Part shown: piece after piece, positions 33,019 through 43,454 of the stretch
Layout: every line of letters begins with the position of its first letter
Position numbering within the stretch: position 1 is the stretch's first letter
Notes under the pieces: model-generated
Seen by the model: the letters and a program-made list of their open reading frames with translations, nothing else
What the model was told of the DNA's origin: nothing
Database searches by the model: none
Made by a program: the position numbers and the translations under genes
Source: Raffaelea ambrosiae
Lineage: Eukaryota > Ascomycota > Sordariomycetes > Ophiostomatales > Ophiostomataceae
Assembly (NCBI GenBank): GCA_002778195.1
Contig: PCDI01000006.1
Span: forward strand, 349,021 to 413,020
Reading direction: 5' to 3'
Length of the DNA: 64,000 nucleotides

Positions 33019-33968
33019 CTATCCAATTATCGGCTCGTCATAGTAGTAATAACTGAACAAATTGATACCAATCTTCGTTCCCCGGCGTACCGGCCGGCCA
33101 GAGTGCGCCACACGACCGTCCCCTGTTCCGTTGGCCAGCAGGTTCATCCAGAAGACTGCGTTACCGCGCCGCGGCCGAACCAGCAGGCCCTGCCCGGTCT
33201 CGGTGCGCGAAAATTTGGTCCCGTCTGCGGTCGCAGAGACGCCACGCACGCGAGGAAAGTACGTCTCGCCGCCGTCGCAATCGTCGCCCAAGTAGGCAAA
33301 GATGCTGGCTAGTCGGTTATACGGCCGCGCAGGAGCCATCCGGGCGGCCTCCCCCATCTGTCCGACCTGGGGATGAGAGGCATTGAGTGGTGCGTCGAAC
33401 CAGTCCATGTGTGTATGAAAGGCGTCGCCCGGCCCATATTTGACAATCTGTACTGCCTCTGTAGCCGAGTGCTGCAGGTTTCCCAAGAGGGCCTTTATGC
33501 GCTGCTCTAGGCAGACACTGACCGGGTCTGCGAGCGGCAGCATGGCCGACTGCGACTTGCGGTGACGCGTGTCGAGAACAGGCTTGAACTCATCGTCGTA
33601 CACGAGGGAAACTCGGAATTGCTCTTTGCTGCACACGCGTTAGACACTACGATGATAGGCTCGTAGACGATCTTGCGGGATGGTATCTCCTACCTGTACT
33701 GGAGCATGTGGTTCACTTCCTCGTCGGTCAGAAAGTTATTTACGTACATGACGAGCGGATCCACCGACAGAATTTCCACAGAATAGTCGTTGGTGCATGG
33801 CGCGCCGTAGGCGGCCGAGAGGGGCTGTGATGTTTCAAATGATAAGCCATGGAAGATGGTGCCAGGCGAGAGAGACGAGGGAAGCAGCTGCCAGATCCGG
33901 GCCACATTCAGCAGCAACATGCTCAAGGGAATAAGAAGAACAAAGGATCCAGTCCGCCGAGTACCCAT
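33019..33968 (-). CDS. Membrane-anchored 2OG/Fe(II) dioxygenase, prolyl-4-hydroxylase-like (copy 1)
   Basis: Exons are 33694-33968 and 33019-33628, giving 294 aa. One N-terminal hydrophobic anchor (FVLLIPLSMLLLNVARIW) suggests a lumenal catalytic domain. The P4H fold follows: VNNFLTDEEVNHML, then HTHMD (Fe ligands His165 and Asp167), GGETYFPRV, and VAHSGRPVRRGTKIGIN with His267 and the 2OG-binding Lys277. The family hydroxylates Pro or other residues, often in peptides. The paralog at 42537 has an intron at the same place and phase. The substrate is unknown; the neighbouring UstYa genes suggest a peptide or small-molecule pathway. Confidence 0.9.
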
Positions 33969-34642
33969 GGTGGCGGAATAATGGAAGAGTTTTGGTTGGT
34001 GGGCACAAGAGCCACCGTGAAACAGCGAGGCAATGCAGAGAGAAAACGAACCATAATTTTTTTCAAACGGAAGGGAAGGCTTGCTCCATTTTGAAAGAGC
34101 GTGCAGTCGGCCTGGAGCTACACAACGTTATCACAGGCCGCGGAGGCATTGCACAATCCACGGCATGTCTACATGACTTACCTCATATCTACCATTACCT
34201 CATACCGTGAATGATGCAATCCATGTGAAACACGTCCAGCTAGTAACCGGCGTCTGTACGACTTCACGAATGCTGCTTTCAGTTGTACGAATCCTTCCTC
34301 GTCTTGGGCGGGCGGGAAAACATACCAAATAAGGCAGGTCCATGGCCGCCCGGGGCCAATCCCAAGAAGCCGATATTGACGTCCAACAAAGCAACAGAGC
34401 TTGTGACTTCATCTCGGAACAGTCCGGTTGGCAACTGGGAAAACTGGGGCCATATGGGATGCCAGCACGCAACAAGCTTCCTAGATGTCGGGGGGCAGCT
34501 ATACACTCCGTAGAAGGGCAGACTGCATTGCGATAGAAATATATGAGCTGCCGTATGGTGGGCAGACTCTGGAAGGCACCAGTGCACCATAGGCCATGCA
34601 GACCAGATACTGGCCGCACTCCATATCAAAAATTTGTCAGCG
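33969..34642. other. divergent promoter region of copy-1 hydroxylase and bZIP gene
   Basis: 674 bp. Overlapping open frames at 34200-34630 on both strands have no recognised content; a decayed gene cannot be excluded. Confidence 0.45.
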
Positions 34643-35614
34643 ATGCTGAACGCACATATGCCGGATCAGGAGACCAGAAAGCGCGAGCGCAAAAAGGAGC
34701 AGAACCGGGTGGCCCAGCGCAATTATCGTCGGTTCTCCCATCTTCCTTTGAAGTTGGTACAATACTGACTTTCGTTCGCTGGGACAACAGGCAACAACCA
34801 GCGTAAAAAACGCGATGATCTTGAGGCAACGGTTGGTCGGCTGAACGATGTAGTCATGATGCTCACACAGGAGCTTGGAACTGGGAATGATATTGGCTAC
34901 ATTGACTTGGGAATCCCTTCTCCTGTGTCCTCGTCAATCGCCATCGCCCACGATGCGGCCTGCGAGGATATGGTTCTCCGCGAAGCCAATATGGGCCTAG
35001 ATAATCCACCAACGTCTTCTGTTGACGGCCAGGTCGAGACACTAGTCGATGCTGAATTATTTGTGGATGCTGGAGCCCTGGCCGAAGCTGAACCAATGCC
35101 CCAAGCTGAAGCGATGGTCGATACCCAACCTATTGTCGAAGCAGAGCGCCCAGCCGAACCCATTGAACCACACATTCCTCCAGTGGTTCCCGCTGCCAGC
35201 CGCCCGTTAGTCAAATGCACGTCCACATGGACACCGCTGCAACTGGCCATACACAACGGAAATGAGTCCATGGTTAACTTGCTTATTTCCCGCGGTGCAA
35301 ACCTCCTTTTGCGCGATGGCAGAGGTGCCACAGCACTGCATCTAGCAGTGGAGGCTGGCCACGAGAGCTTGGTGCGACTCGCCTTGGACAGTTCCATTGA
35401 CCCAAACCTGACGGACTGTCTTGGCCGCACTGCTCTCTTCATTGCGGTTCAGAATGAGCAGTGCTCAATTGTTCAGTTGCTACTGGGGACGAAAACAGTG
35501 AACATCAACCACAGGGACATGTGGGACAAGGCACCCCTACACATGGCAGTCCAGCTAAACTCGGAGGCACTGGTGCTGCTGCTGATCGAGCACGGGGCAA
35601 AGGTTGACATGTAA
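34643..35614 (+). CDS. bZIP-ankyrin transcription factor
   Basis: Exons are 34643-34727 and 34791-35614, giving 302 aa. The 63-bp intron (donor GTCGGT, branch CTGAC) splits the basic region. The joined sequence reads RKRERKKEQNRVAQRNYR then NNQRKKRDDLEATVGRL, matching the fungal NxxAQxxYR bZIP signature with a short leucine-type coil. An acidic, Glu/Ala/Pro-rich middle follows. At least three ankyrin repeats then lie at about 185-302 (TPLQLAIHNGN, TALHLAVEAGH, TALFIAVQNEQ, APLHMAVQLNS). bZIP-ankyrin proteins often regulate neighbouring secondary-metabolite genes in ascomycetes, so this is the best candidate cluster regulator. Confidence 0.85.
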
Positions 35615-35711
35615 AGGACAAACTCATTAGACTAAGTACATCAAAGATGCACCGGACACACACATTGTGTTAGAGACTCGAGAAAAAAATAGGGAATCCA
35701 AATGCTTCTTG

Positions 35712-38061
35712 TCAAGTTGTCGATTCCAATCCGAGCATGGAATACAGAGCCTTAGCACTCATGGGCCGGCCACCCAGGTACTCCCTGACCAAAGTCCGGC
35801 AGTTGCGGCTACCTCCCGGCACCAGAATGCCCTCCCGAAACTTCTGCCAGGCTGCGGTCGAGAGTGGGTCGGCCGCAAACGTGTTTTCGAAAAAGTCTGC
35901 GGCCAAAACTTGAGCGCTGGGAAGAGTTAGCAACCGTGGTATCAAGCATTTGTTTTCATGGAAAGAGCGGTACTTACGAAGTGTATGCGTAATATCCAGC
36001 ATCGTAGCCGGAACACAGTATGTACTCAGTTGCTTGCGGCCAGGTGTTGTCGGGAAGACGCCGACCCTTGGCTCTCTCAAAGCAATCACTATATGCAACG
36101 CCTTCATCGAGCTGCAACAGGGCCTCACGACTGGGCGGGTTGTGCACTACCATGTCGAAGAGGACAGTGACCCTGCAGATAGTTAGCCAAATGTTTTTTC
36201 CAACGGGAGAGAAAACAGGAGGAGAATTTGATAACGCACAGAATATTTGAAGTCTTTAGCTGTATATTCTTCGCTCGTTGTGAAACAAACCAGTCTACAA
36301 TTTCCTCGGGGATCCTCTCCGGTGGCAGATCTTTGCCGGGATTCTCCTTCCGCCAGGCCTCTTCAAAGGCCGGGTCGATGCGGGTGTAGTGTAGGCTCAG
36401 GTTTCGGAGCAAACCTGGCACATAACACCACTGCTCCATCATCATGCCAATGCCCTCTGCCAGTTCGAGTGGGACTTCGTAACCGTGAAATTGGGAATAG
36501 CGCGTGCGGGATACAAGATCATGCATGCTGTGTCCGAGCTCTACGGCTTGTTAATAACACAAGACACCAGCTGCAGCACGGGGGCATCGATCATCTTACC
36601 GTGAAACAGGGTCGTAATACCCCGGAAGGTCAACGGATAGCCTTTTTCTTCTGGGGGACTGAAGCTGCACATGAGCGTGTTGGCCGAGTACACGCGGGTT
36701 CCATCTGGCTTGATATAACCCTACGGATAGTTAGCTACTACTTTCTGGAATGCATCGGTCACTCTCGTGTTCATGCTTACTGGTTGGAGATTGACACTCT
36801 GGTGTCCTTTATACTTGTGAGGGCGCGCCAGAAGGTCTGCAAACAAGTAACCAATAAATTCGTCCTTGTGCGCCGGCCGTTTATCCCAAACCGCCCAGCC
36901 CTCGACATCATGGTGCCACACAGTCATCTGGTCGGGGGGGAGCGGGTCGAAGCGCAGCTGCAAACCGTCGGCGAATATCGCCAGGATGGCCTTGAATGTG
37001 TGGCGCAACGGGAAGTACTCGGAAAAGATCTCAGTCTGCACTGGTTTGACCGTGTCGTCCTGCTTTTCACATGGGCGCTTCCCAAGAAAGTACAGAATGT
37101 CCCAAGGTGGAAGGGCACCGTCCTCCTCATCTGCGACAGCCTGTCCTGTGTCCTTCAGATATCGTCTGCGCTCGGCGGCCACACTCTCGTAGTCGACACG
37201 CCCAACTGAACCCAACGTGTTGGTCACGTCACGCAGAAACGCGTCCAGCCACTCGAGCGATTCAGCCAGCCGGAGCGGCAGCTTGGTGGCGGCATGGCTG
37301 GTGGCACCGACATCGCGCGCGTTCTCGTCACGCAACAGTATGATTTCCCGGAAGATGGGCACATTCTCGGGACATCTGCGCTTCGAGCCCTCCATCATGC
37401 GACGCCGCGTGTCGGCGTTGTGAGCATGCTTTAACACGGTGTAGTACTTTCCCGCATAACTGTAAAACGCCTTGCCATCATCTCCCACTGGCTCCTGATC
37501 TTCGGCTGGCACGCCGTCAACGTCCTCGGGCGTGAACCACTCGCCACCTCGTTTCTCCTCTCGCAAAGTGCGAAGAAAAGTAGTACTCAGTGTTGCGATA
37601 CGGTTGTATCGCTCCTGAACTCGCCGAATGCCAGCATCATCGAGCTTGCCAAAGCCATCTTTAGTATAGTCTAGGAGTCTGCGGCCAACCATCTGCTGCG
37701 ACTCCTCATCGAGATCATCCTTACGGTCCTGTACAGCTTGAATAAGAGCATACAGTTCTGGTCGCTTGGCCGACGAGCGGTAGACTCGATAGACCTCCTG
37801 GGCTGCCTCGACGGCTTTCTGGTATTCAAGACTGGGCGAGCCGTATTTCATTGCATCAATCATGGCTCTTTCTCCAATCTGGGCATTCCGGAGGTCTTCC
37901 AGTGGGAGGAGCACATTCTGAAACGTCGCAGTCGACGGTGTAACGGAAGTGATGATTTTGTCCAGAAGTCTGCGATGCTCTGCGATATGGCGCTCAGTTA
38001 TGAACATCACCTCCTCTAGTCGAGGGATAACAGGGGGTGGCTGCGGGGGCTGGAGGGACAT
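35712..38061 (-). CDS. M3 family zinc oligopeptidase (thimet oligopeptidase/saccharolysin-like)
   Basis: Five exons: 36781-38061, 36600-36720, 36240-36540, 35978-36172 and 35712-35916, giving 700 aa, the normal M3A length. The active site is assembled across intron 2: TLFH plus ELGHSMHDL gives HELGH (residues 467-471, Zn ligands and catalytic Glu). The third-ligand helix reads LELAEGIGMMMEQWCYVP, with the Glu kept but the usual APSQ replaced. FDMVVHNP and GYDAGYYAYTS near the end are also family motifs. M3 enzymes cut short peptides, usually under 20 residues. No presequence is seen, so it is probably cytosolic. The setting beside UstYa genes suggests peptide trimming or turnover. Confidence 0.9.
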
Positions 38062-38559
38062 TTTTGTGTCAACCGGTCCTGGGGATCAACGACGAGGTGT
38101 AAAATGCACAAAGGATGTGAAATTCAGAAACCGGAGTGAAATGCACAACAACACAGACATGGAGGAGTGAATGAGCAGAATGGATATCAGAGCGAAGTTC
38201 CTTGTGTACCCCAGAACTGCTCCTGTGTCTCGCACCTTCCTATTCTGGACAGCACACGTGAGGCGCTACATCATGCAGGATGCATGTGCCTGTCCATCCT
38301 TTTGTCACACGCCAATGTGTCATGCTTGTTAAAATGTACTTGATTATGTGATTCTTCACAGCTTGCCAGACCACGTAATATTGTTGGCGGCGATCCTCCA
38401 GTCAGCGGCGTCGAGATGGCCGAAAAAGCATATATTGGCAGTCTCCGCCGGCCGCAATGTAGAGACAATAGCAGACCACAAAGAAAGCATCTGCAACAAG
38501 TTCTCCAACAAACACAGACACAGAAAGTCCCACTAAAACGACTTCGACACGTATCGACC
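38062..38559. other. divergent promoter region (M3 peptidase / small secreted ORF)
   Basis: 498 bp with one CACGTG near 38248. No gene seen. Confidence 0.5.
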
Positions 38560-38850
38560 ATGCAATTCAGCAAGCTCCTCGCTCTTGTTAGCCTGGCTAG
38601 TATCGGCTATGCCGCTGTCGTGCCTGAGGTCGTGAAATTGGTAGACAGCCGGGACGAAAATGAACCCACTGCCCGTGAGTATCGCTCTTGTATTTGCAGT
38701 GTGCATTTATGTAGCATTAAGCTAACTACAGACAAGCCCCCAATACTCCATACTACCAGTAACTTGATCTGGTCGGCCCTTGGCTTTGTTCTAGATGGAC
38801 CTGTCTTGATGTGTGGATGGCGACAAATAAGAAGATGCGGTGTACCTTGA
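38560..38850 (+). CDS. Small secreted ORF, candidate precursor peptide
   Basis: ATG at 38560 opens a signal peptide (MQFSKLLALVSLASIGYA) followed by a short acidic stretch (VVPEVVKLVDSRDENEPTA). A likely intron runs 38675-38731 (donor GTGAGT, branch CTAAC, acceptor TACAG, 57 bp). Because 57 is a multiple of three, both forms end at the same stop: 77 aa spliced, 96 aa unspliced. The unspliced form adds a Cys-rich CICSVHLC stretch. The tail (HKPPILHTTSNLIWSALGF...) is not recognisable. Dikaritin precursors are small secreted proteins next to UstYa genes, which makes this a candidate. It lacks their usual repeated KR-bounded cores, so a non-precursor role, or no coding beyond exon 1, is possible. 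Confidence 0.5.
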   Translation: MQFSKLLALVSLASIGYAAVVPEVVKLVDSRDENEPTAREYRSCICSVHLCSIKLTTDKPPILHTTSNLIWSALGFVLDGPVLMCGWRQIRRCGVP

Positions 38851-39300
38851 TGTATCTCCACAGAGAAGCCTAAGTAGAAAACAGTATATCAGAAAATCAA
38901 GTCACAATGATTTCAGTCCATGTTTGTAGTTCTCAGTGTACGTGAATGTATTGCGACCTAAGAACACTACCCCGCAACACGCATAAACTCTCTCTGGTAT
39001 TGGCATCAATGAAGCGAAATAAAAACAGGGACTACAAAGCTCTTGTGTCAAGTTTCCTCTAATGCAAGCATGACGAGAGACAAACGGAGCAAACGTTAGA
39101 TTGTGTAATCCACAAATGGGACGAGCACCGGCCCCTTTTGTATGTAAGGCCCGATGCCATTTGCCACATATATCTGGCGGACGTTCCTGGGCGAAGTGGC
39201 CAGAAAAAAAGAATGGTGCAATTATGTTGGCGAATGCCACAAATCGCGGCCGTGTGTCTTCATTGTTCCATCTCTATTGCTTCTCCGACCCCAGTCCATC
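38851..39300. other. intergenic, promoter of UstYa copy 1
   Basis: 450 bp; no supported gene on either strand. Confidence 0.5.
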
Positions 39301-40428
39301 ATGTCTAAAACACCCAGAACCACTGACGTTGATCACGACCAAAGGGCCATGTTGCTATCCGATATTGGCGACGACTCGTCAACATACAGCCCGGTGTGTC
39401 GAAAGTCCAATCTGAGGACTGGAAGAGTCCCCTTCCTTCAATGGCTGCCATGGTCGTTATCACTTGTTTTCGCGGCCACGACACTATGTCTCCTGGTTTT
39501 AGGGCGTCCAACAGCCAGGGAGCCGTGCCCTGGTTTCTGGAAAGACACCGATTTCTGTAAATCTCAAATTTCTACAGGTTAGGCTGGAGACAGTCTAAAG
39601 TGCTGACATCAAGAAAGACCCAGCAACACACCAGATTCCTCCGGTGCCCAAATACGTCCGCTTCCAATCCAATCTTCTTTATAATGAGTCACACAAAGTG
39701 TACCGTCCGATCCCCAAAGGTGTGGACTACGTGGGTAGCCCCAGTGCAAAATTGGAAGCTGCATGGGACGGTATGATCGGAGGTAGGTCTTCTGTTCCAC
39801 ATACAGATCTCTTCTTCGTCTTTATATCTTTATACATATCCTAATTCGGTAGCTGTCGAGGTAAATTTGACACCAGACGAGGCAAAATACTTTACAGGTG
39901 ATCTCTACATAGACCCAGAGAGTGGACATCATCGAGGCTTGTGAGTATTGCTGGAGAAATTCAACGAGATGGAGATGGGGGCTAACTCGCATATCCAAAG
40001 TGTGACTGCCCACCACGATCTCCATTGCCTGGTACGTGCGTCGTGCTTGAAAAGCAAAATTTCAGATGAAATGCTAGTATCAGCTGACCCTTCGTTGCGA
40101 CAGAATCTCATACGGCAGTACTTTCATAAGGAGCAGTATCCCGAGCTGCAGCACTACTCAACTGTACCCCATGTTGGTAAGGACAAGCGCTAATTTCCCT
40201 AGTAAAACAAAGAATGTCTACTCATCGTTGCTAGAACACTGTATCGATGCTCTCCGTGAGAGTCTCATGTGCAGTGCAGATATGACCATAATTCCTTTAC
40301 GGTGGTCAGAAAACCGCGGTGCTGCGATGCCGGACTACGAAGTTGTGCACAGCTGTCGAGATTATTACGCATTACGTGATTGGAGTTTGAATAGATCCGC
40401 CGAGGGGAAATTACATCACGTCAGTTAG
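39301..40428 (+). CDS. UstYa/DUF3328 family oxidase-like protein (copy 1)
   Basis: Six exons: 39301-39556, 39618-39782, 39853-39940, 40001-40031, 40104-40176 and 40235-40428, giving 268 aa. One N-terminal TM segment (WLPWSLSLVFAATTLCLLVLG) anchors it. The first signature, HDLHC, is in the 31-nt fourth exon (His175, His178, Cys179). The second, EHCIDALRESLMCSADMT, is in exon 6. Both HxxHC/HCxD motifs define UstYa. UstYa proteins in ustiloxin-type pathways cyclise or oxidise ribosomal peptides; relatives hydroxylate or chlorinate cyclic peptides. The first intron could instead start at 39578 (40 bp); GTAAAT at 39557 is preferred. Confidence 0.88.
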
Positions 40429-40768
40429 GTATTGCCACAGGAGGAAACGAAAAGCCAGGAATGGGAGACCGGATACACAATATGACAATATGAAATTGTA
40501 CTGCCACCATTACGTGACCTACTTTGCGTAACGTCGAATGCAAGAGGTCTTTGTAATGCATCAGTACACATACATGACGTCACCCTTTTTTCTATCCTTT
40601 TTTTTTCAAAGAAGAGGGGGGGAATAGAAGGGGGAAATGGGAAAAGGGAAAAAAAAAGAAAACGAAATAGTGAAAAAAAACACCCCCCCCCCACCGAATT
40701 TAACCAAGGCTCTCTCAGATAGCCTGTATTTGCACGCATTGTTAACAAGCGGACTACACATTCTCATT
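40429..40768. other. intergenic between the tandem UstYa genes
   Basis: 340 bp with a purine-rich run and C9 tract (40611-40692). No gene seen. Confidence 0.5.
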
Positions 40769-41946
40769 ATGTACAAACTATTGCGATCAGACCCCCATGA
40801 AAACGCGATTCGGGAATTTTCTGGAGAGCAAGAGGAACAAGAGGAACCAGAAACCAATGGGCGTGTTCTGCAGCCGACATTTGCCAAGGACAGGCTACGG
40901 TGCTTCTGCAATGACAACACCTTCACCATCATCATACACCTTGCCACGCTGTCCATTGGCATGCTTCTCGGTGCCGGCATAGTCCACATCAACTGGGCCG
41001 GTAACTGTGTGCATCGAGGCTTTTGGCGTGCCAGCGAATTTCGTGAGTCGGGATATTGATCGGGGAAAGACACTAGCCGTCACGTCAAACTAAACCTTCA
41101 TTTCCGTTTTTTATCAGAGCCCGTAACCAAAAGTCTGCCCGCTGCATGGGCTGACAAGTTGTATGACGCCCGGCTACACTACAACGAAAGCGGTATTCTA
41201 CTCCGGCCATCCTCTGACCCGGATTATGTTGGGACGCCGACACCAGAGTTGGAGCAGGCGTGGAAAAGAATCTTGCCCGGTAGGCAATGCGCGAGTTGCC
41301 TTTCTTGTCCCTCTTTTGCTGGGCTTGACGACTTGCATGGCTGACGGTCGTTGTAGCCGTGACCATCTGGATCACAGCTGAAGAGGAGAAGACGCTGTAC
41401 CCAGAAGCGGGACTCGTCTTTTACCCACAATTTGGCCTGTACAAGGGATTGTAGGGATCCTTCCTTTTGCACTGGGGGGCAGGGTAGTTGTTTTTCTGTT
41501 TTCTAACCTGCTAACAAAACTGATTCTCTTTTCGTACGCCATCAGCCTGTCCGTCACGCACGAGCTGCATTGTGTGGTAGGCTTTTGATTATCCGTTTTC
41601 TCTTCTTGTTTCGAATTAAGCTACAGCTGATGGAACATACACACAGAACTTGGTCCGCCAATACATTTACCTTGAACACTACCCAGAGCTCGCAGCCGAC
41701 CCGCGGACACCAGTGCATGTCGACCACTGCATAGACCGCCTGCGACTCGCCATTATGTGCGCCGGTGACATGACCGTCGAGCCCATCATGTATGAGGCGG
41801 ACGGCAAGTCGGAGACGCCCTCGCCACTGATTAACCACACCTGCCGCAACTTTGATGCAATCCGCAACTGGGCGCTGGAACGAGACGCGGGGCACGAGGA
41901 ACGGCTCTATGACAACGCAGCCAGACTCGGTGGAGGGCCAAGTTAA
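40769..41946 (+). CDS. UstYa/DUF3328 family oxidase-like protein (copy 2)
   Basis: Five exons: 40769-41042, 41118-41279, 41357-41450, 41546-41576 and 41647-41946, giving 286 aa. An N-terminal TM segment (FTIIIHLATLSIGMLLGAGIVHI) precedes the lumenal domain. The first motif is THELHCV (His182, His185, Cys186), in a 31-nt exon exactly like copy 1. The second is DHCIDRLRLAIMCAGDMT (His214, Cys215). Introns 1-4 match copy 1 in place and phase; copy 1 has one extra intron before the second motif. The proteins diverge strongly outside the motifs, so they probably act on different steps or positions. Confidence 0.9.
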
Positions 41947-42536
41947 CGGGCAAGACGCTTGGGAATGAAAGGCCTTGGATATACATTGGGTCGATACTGC
42001 TACACTAGAGGCCCTCACTAGCACTCCATAAACAGTCAAAGGCTCGTTGCGTGGCATGGAAGTGTTGCTGGAATTACTAAACATGGAATGGAATACCCGA
42101 TTTCACTGGCAATCAATACATAAAGTTACGTACCGCATTTTCTGTCCCAGGATAGCCACCGAACACAGCGGGAGCCAATGCTCAAAATGAATGCACATAT
42201 TAGCAATTTTACTGAAATACAGCAGACTTCCATAATGCTGGTGGGAAACTAAGCAAACAACAGTAAAAAATAAAATTGGTGTAATCATCTAGTTACACAC
42301 GTATTGGTCAGTTGCCCGCCCCCTACACCTTACCAGCTTACGTCAGTTTTTACGCAACGACACACCCTCTCTAGTCGTGCGCATGACGTGAGACATGACA
42401 ACCACAACCTGGGCGAGTGCTCTCGTTGTGCATACGATGATTCCTTGCGCATGACTGTTAAGTATCACTGTCTCTCCCGAGAGTGCCTCTGTCTTTCGTC
42501 TCGTTGATTGCTGTGACACTCCTCATTGACACTACC
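41947..42536. other. intergenic
   Basis: 590 bp, AT-rich in its first half. A minus-strand 61-codon frame (42103-42288) with a hydrophobic start is noted but unsupported. Confidence 0.45.
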
Positions 42537-43454
42537 ATGGACAAAACAAAAAAGTACTTTTCTGTATTGGCAGCCCTCGCAGCCACTGGAAGTCTCATTC
42601 CTTTTGCGAATGATGGACTGGCGGCTGCTCGACAGATCCAGGCGACATGGCTTTCTTGGCAAGTGCAAGCGCCAAGCTATCAAGTGCAAGTGTTCAGTAC
42701 GGACCCTGTTATTCTTCATGTACGGGATTTTCTCAGCCAAGATGAGATTGCCCACATCCTTCGGGGTGTGTAAGTTGCACTCCCTTTCATTCCACACCTG
42801 TTCGTTTCTCTGTTCGTTTTTGTTACCTCTTCCCGTGGCTTATACCAGGCTCAAACTATTAGTGAAGGACGTTACGAAACCTCTCGCATCTGGGGCAACA
42901 GCGTCGAAGGCGAAATAGACACCAGCATGCGAAACTCTGAAAGTGCCCTTGTTCCCAGAGACGCCATAACCCGCCGCATCGAGGAGCGCGCTCGGCATTT
43001 CATAGGCTGGCGCAACAACGACACCTTCCTCCAACCACTCAAAACCCAACGCTACCCGTTCAATGGCTACTACAGTTTCCATTACGACTGGGGTGTATTT
43101 GATCCGCTGTTTCCAGGAAATCGCGTCACCACTCTCATGATCTATCTTGAAGCCGAGGGTGGCGACAGCGGCGGCGGCACCAACTTCCCTCGCTTGACGC
43201 CGCCGGGGGACCCTCGCTGGTGCGACGTCATAGCCTGTCCAGGGGATGTAGAATATGCTGACTATCCGGGCGTGACGTTCAAGCCGCTGATCGGGTCGGC
43301 CGTGTTCTGGGAGAACATGCATACCAACGGCACGCCACATCGAGGCACCCGGCATGCGGGATTGCCGGTGCGGTCGGGTCACAAAACGGGACTCAATATT
43401 TGGTCGTGGGACAAGTCGTGGCGGCTGCCCACGGCGGACGGCGAAGCAGAATAG
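42537..43454 (+). CDS. 2OG/Fe(II) dioxygenase, prolyl-4-hydroxylase-like (copy 2)
   Basis: Exons are 42537-42769 and 42863-43454, giving 274 aa. The acceptor at TATTAG (42862) is chosen over the nearer ATACCAG. Only the former keeps the frame, and it places the intron exactly as in copy 1. A hydrophobic N-terminus (YFSVLAALAATGSLIPFA) is a signal peptide or anchor. The P4H core has VRDFLSQDEIAHIL, FHYDWG (His151, Asp153), GGGTNFPRL and RHAGLPVRSGHKTGLN (His242, Lys252). With copy 1 it brackets the UstYa, peptidase and regulator genes, suggesting two hydroxylation steps in one pathway. Confidence 0.88.

Noticed and set aside
34200..34630. Overlapping frames on both strands, considered as a decayed gene
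   Set aside because: No family resemblance in any frame; left as promoter sequence.
38732..38850. C-terminal CGVP of the small secreted ORF, considered as a CaaX pheromone end
   Set aside because: The residues after Cys (G-V-P) do not fit a farnesylation motif, and a signal peptide is not expected on an a-factor-type precursor.
42103..42288. 61-codon minus-strand frame starting with a hydrophobic stretch, considered as a precursor peptide
   Set aside because: AT-rich non-coding DNA easily gives such frames. There is no intron, core repeat or cleavage-site support.
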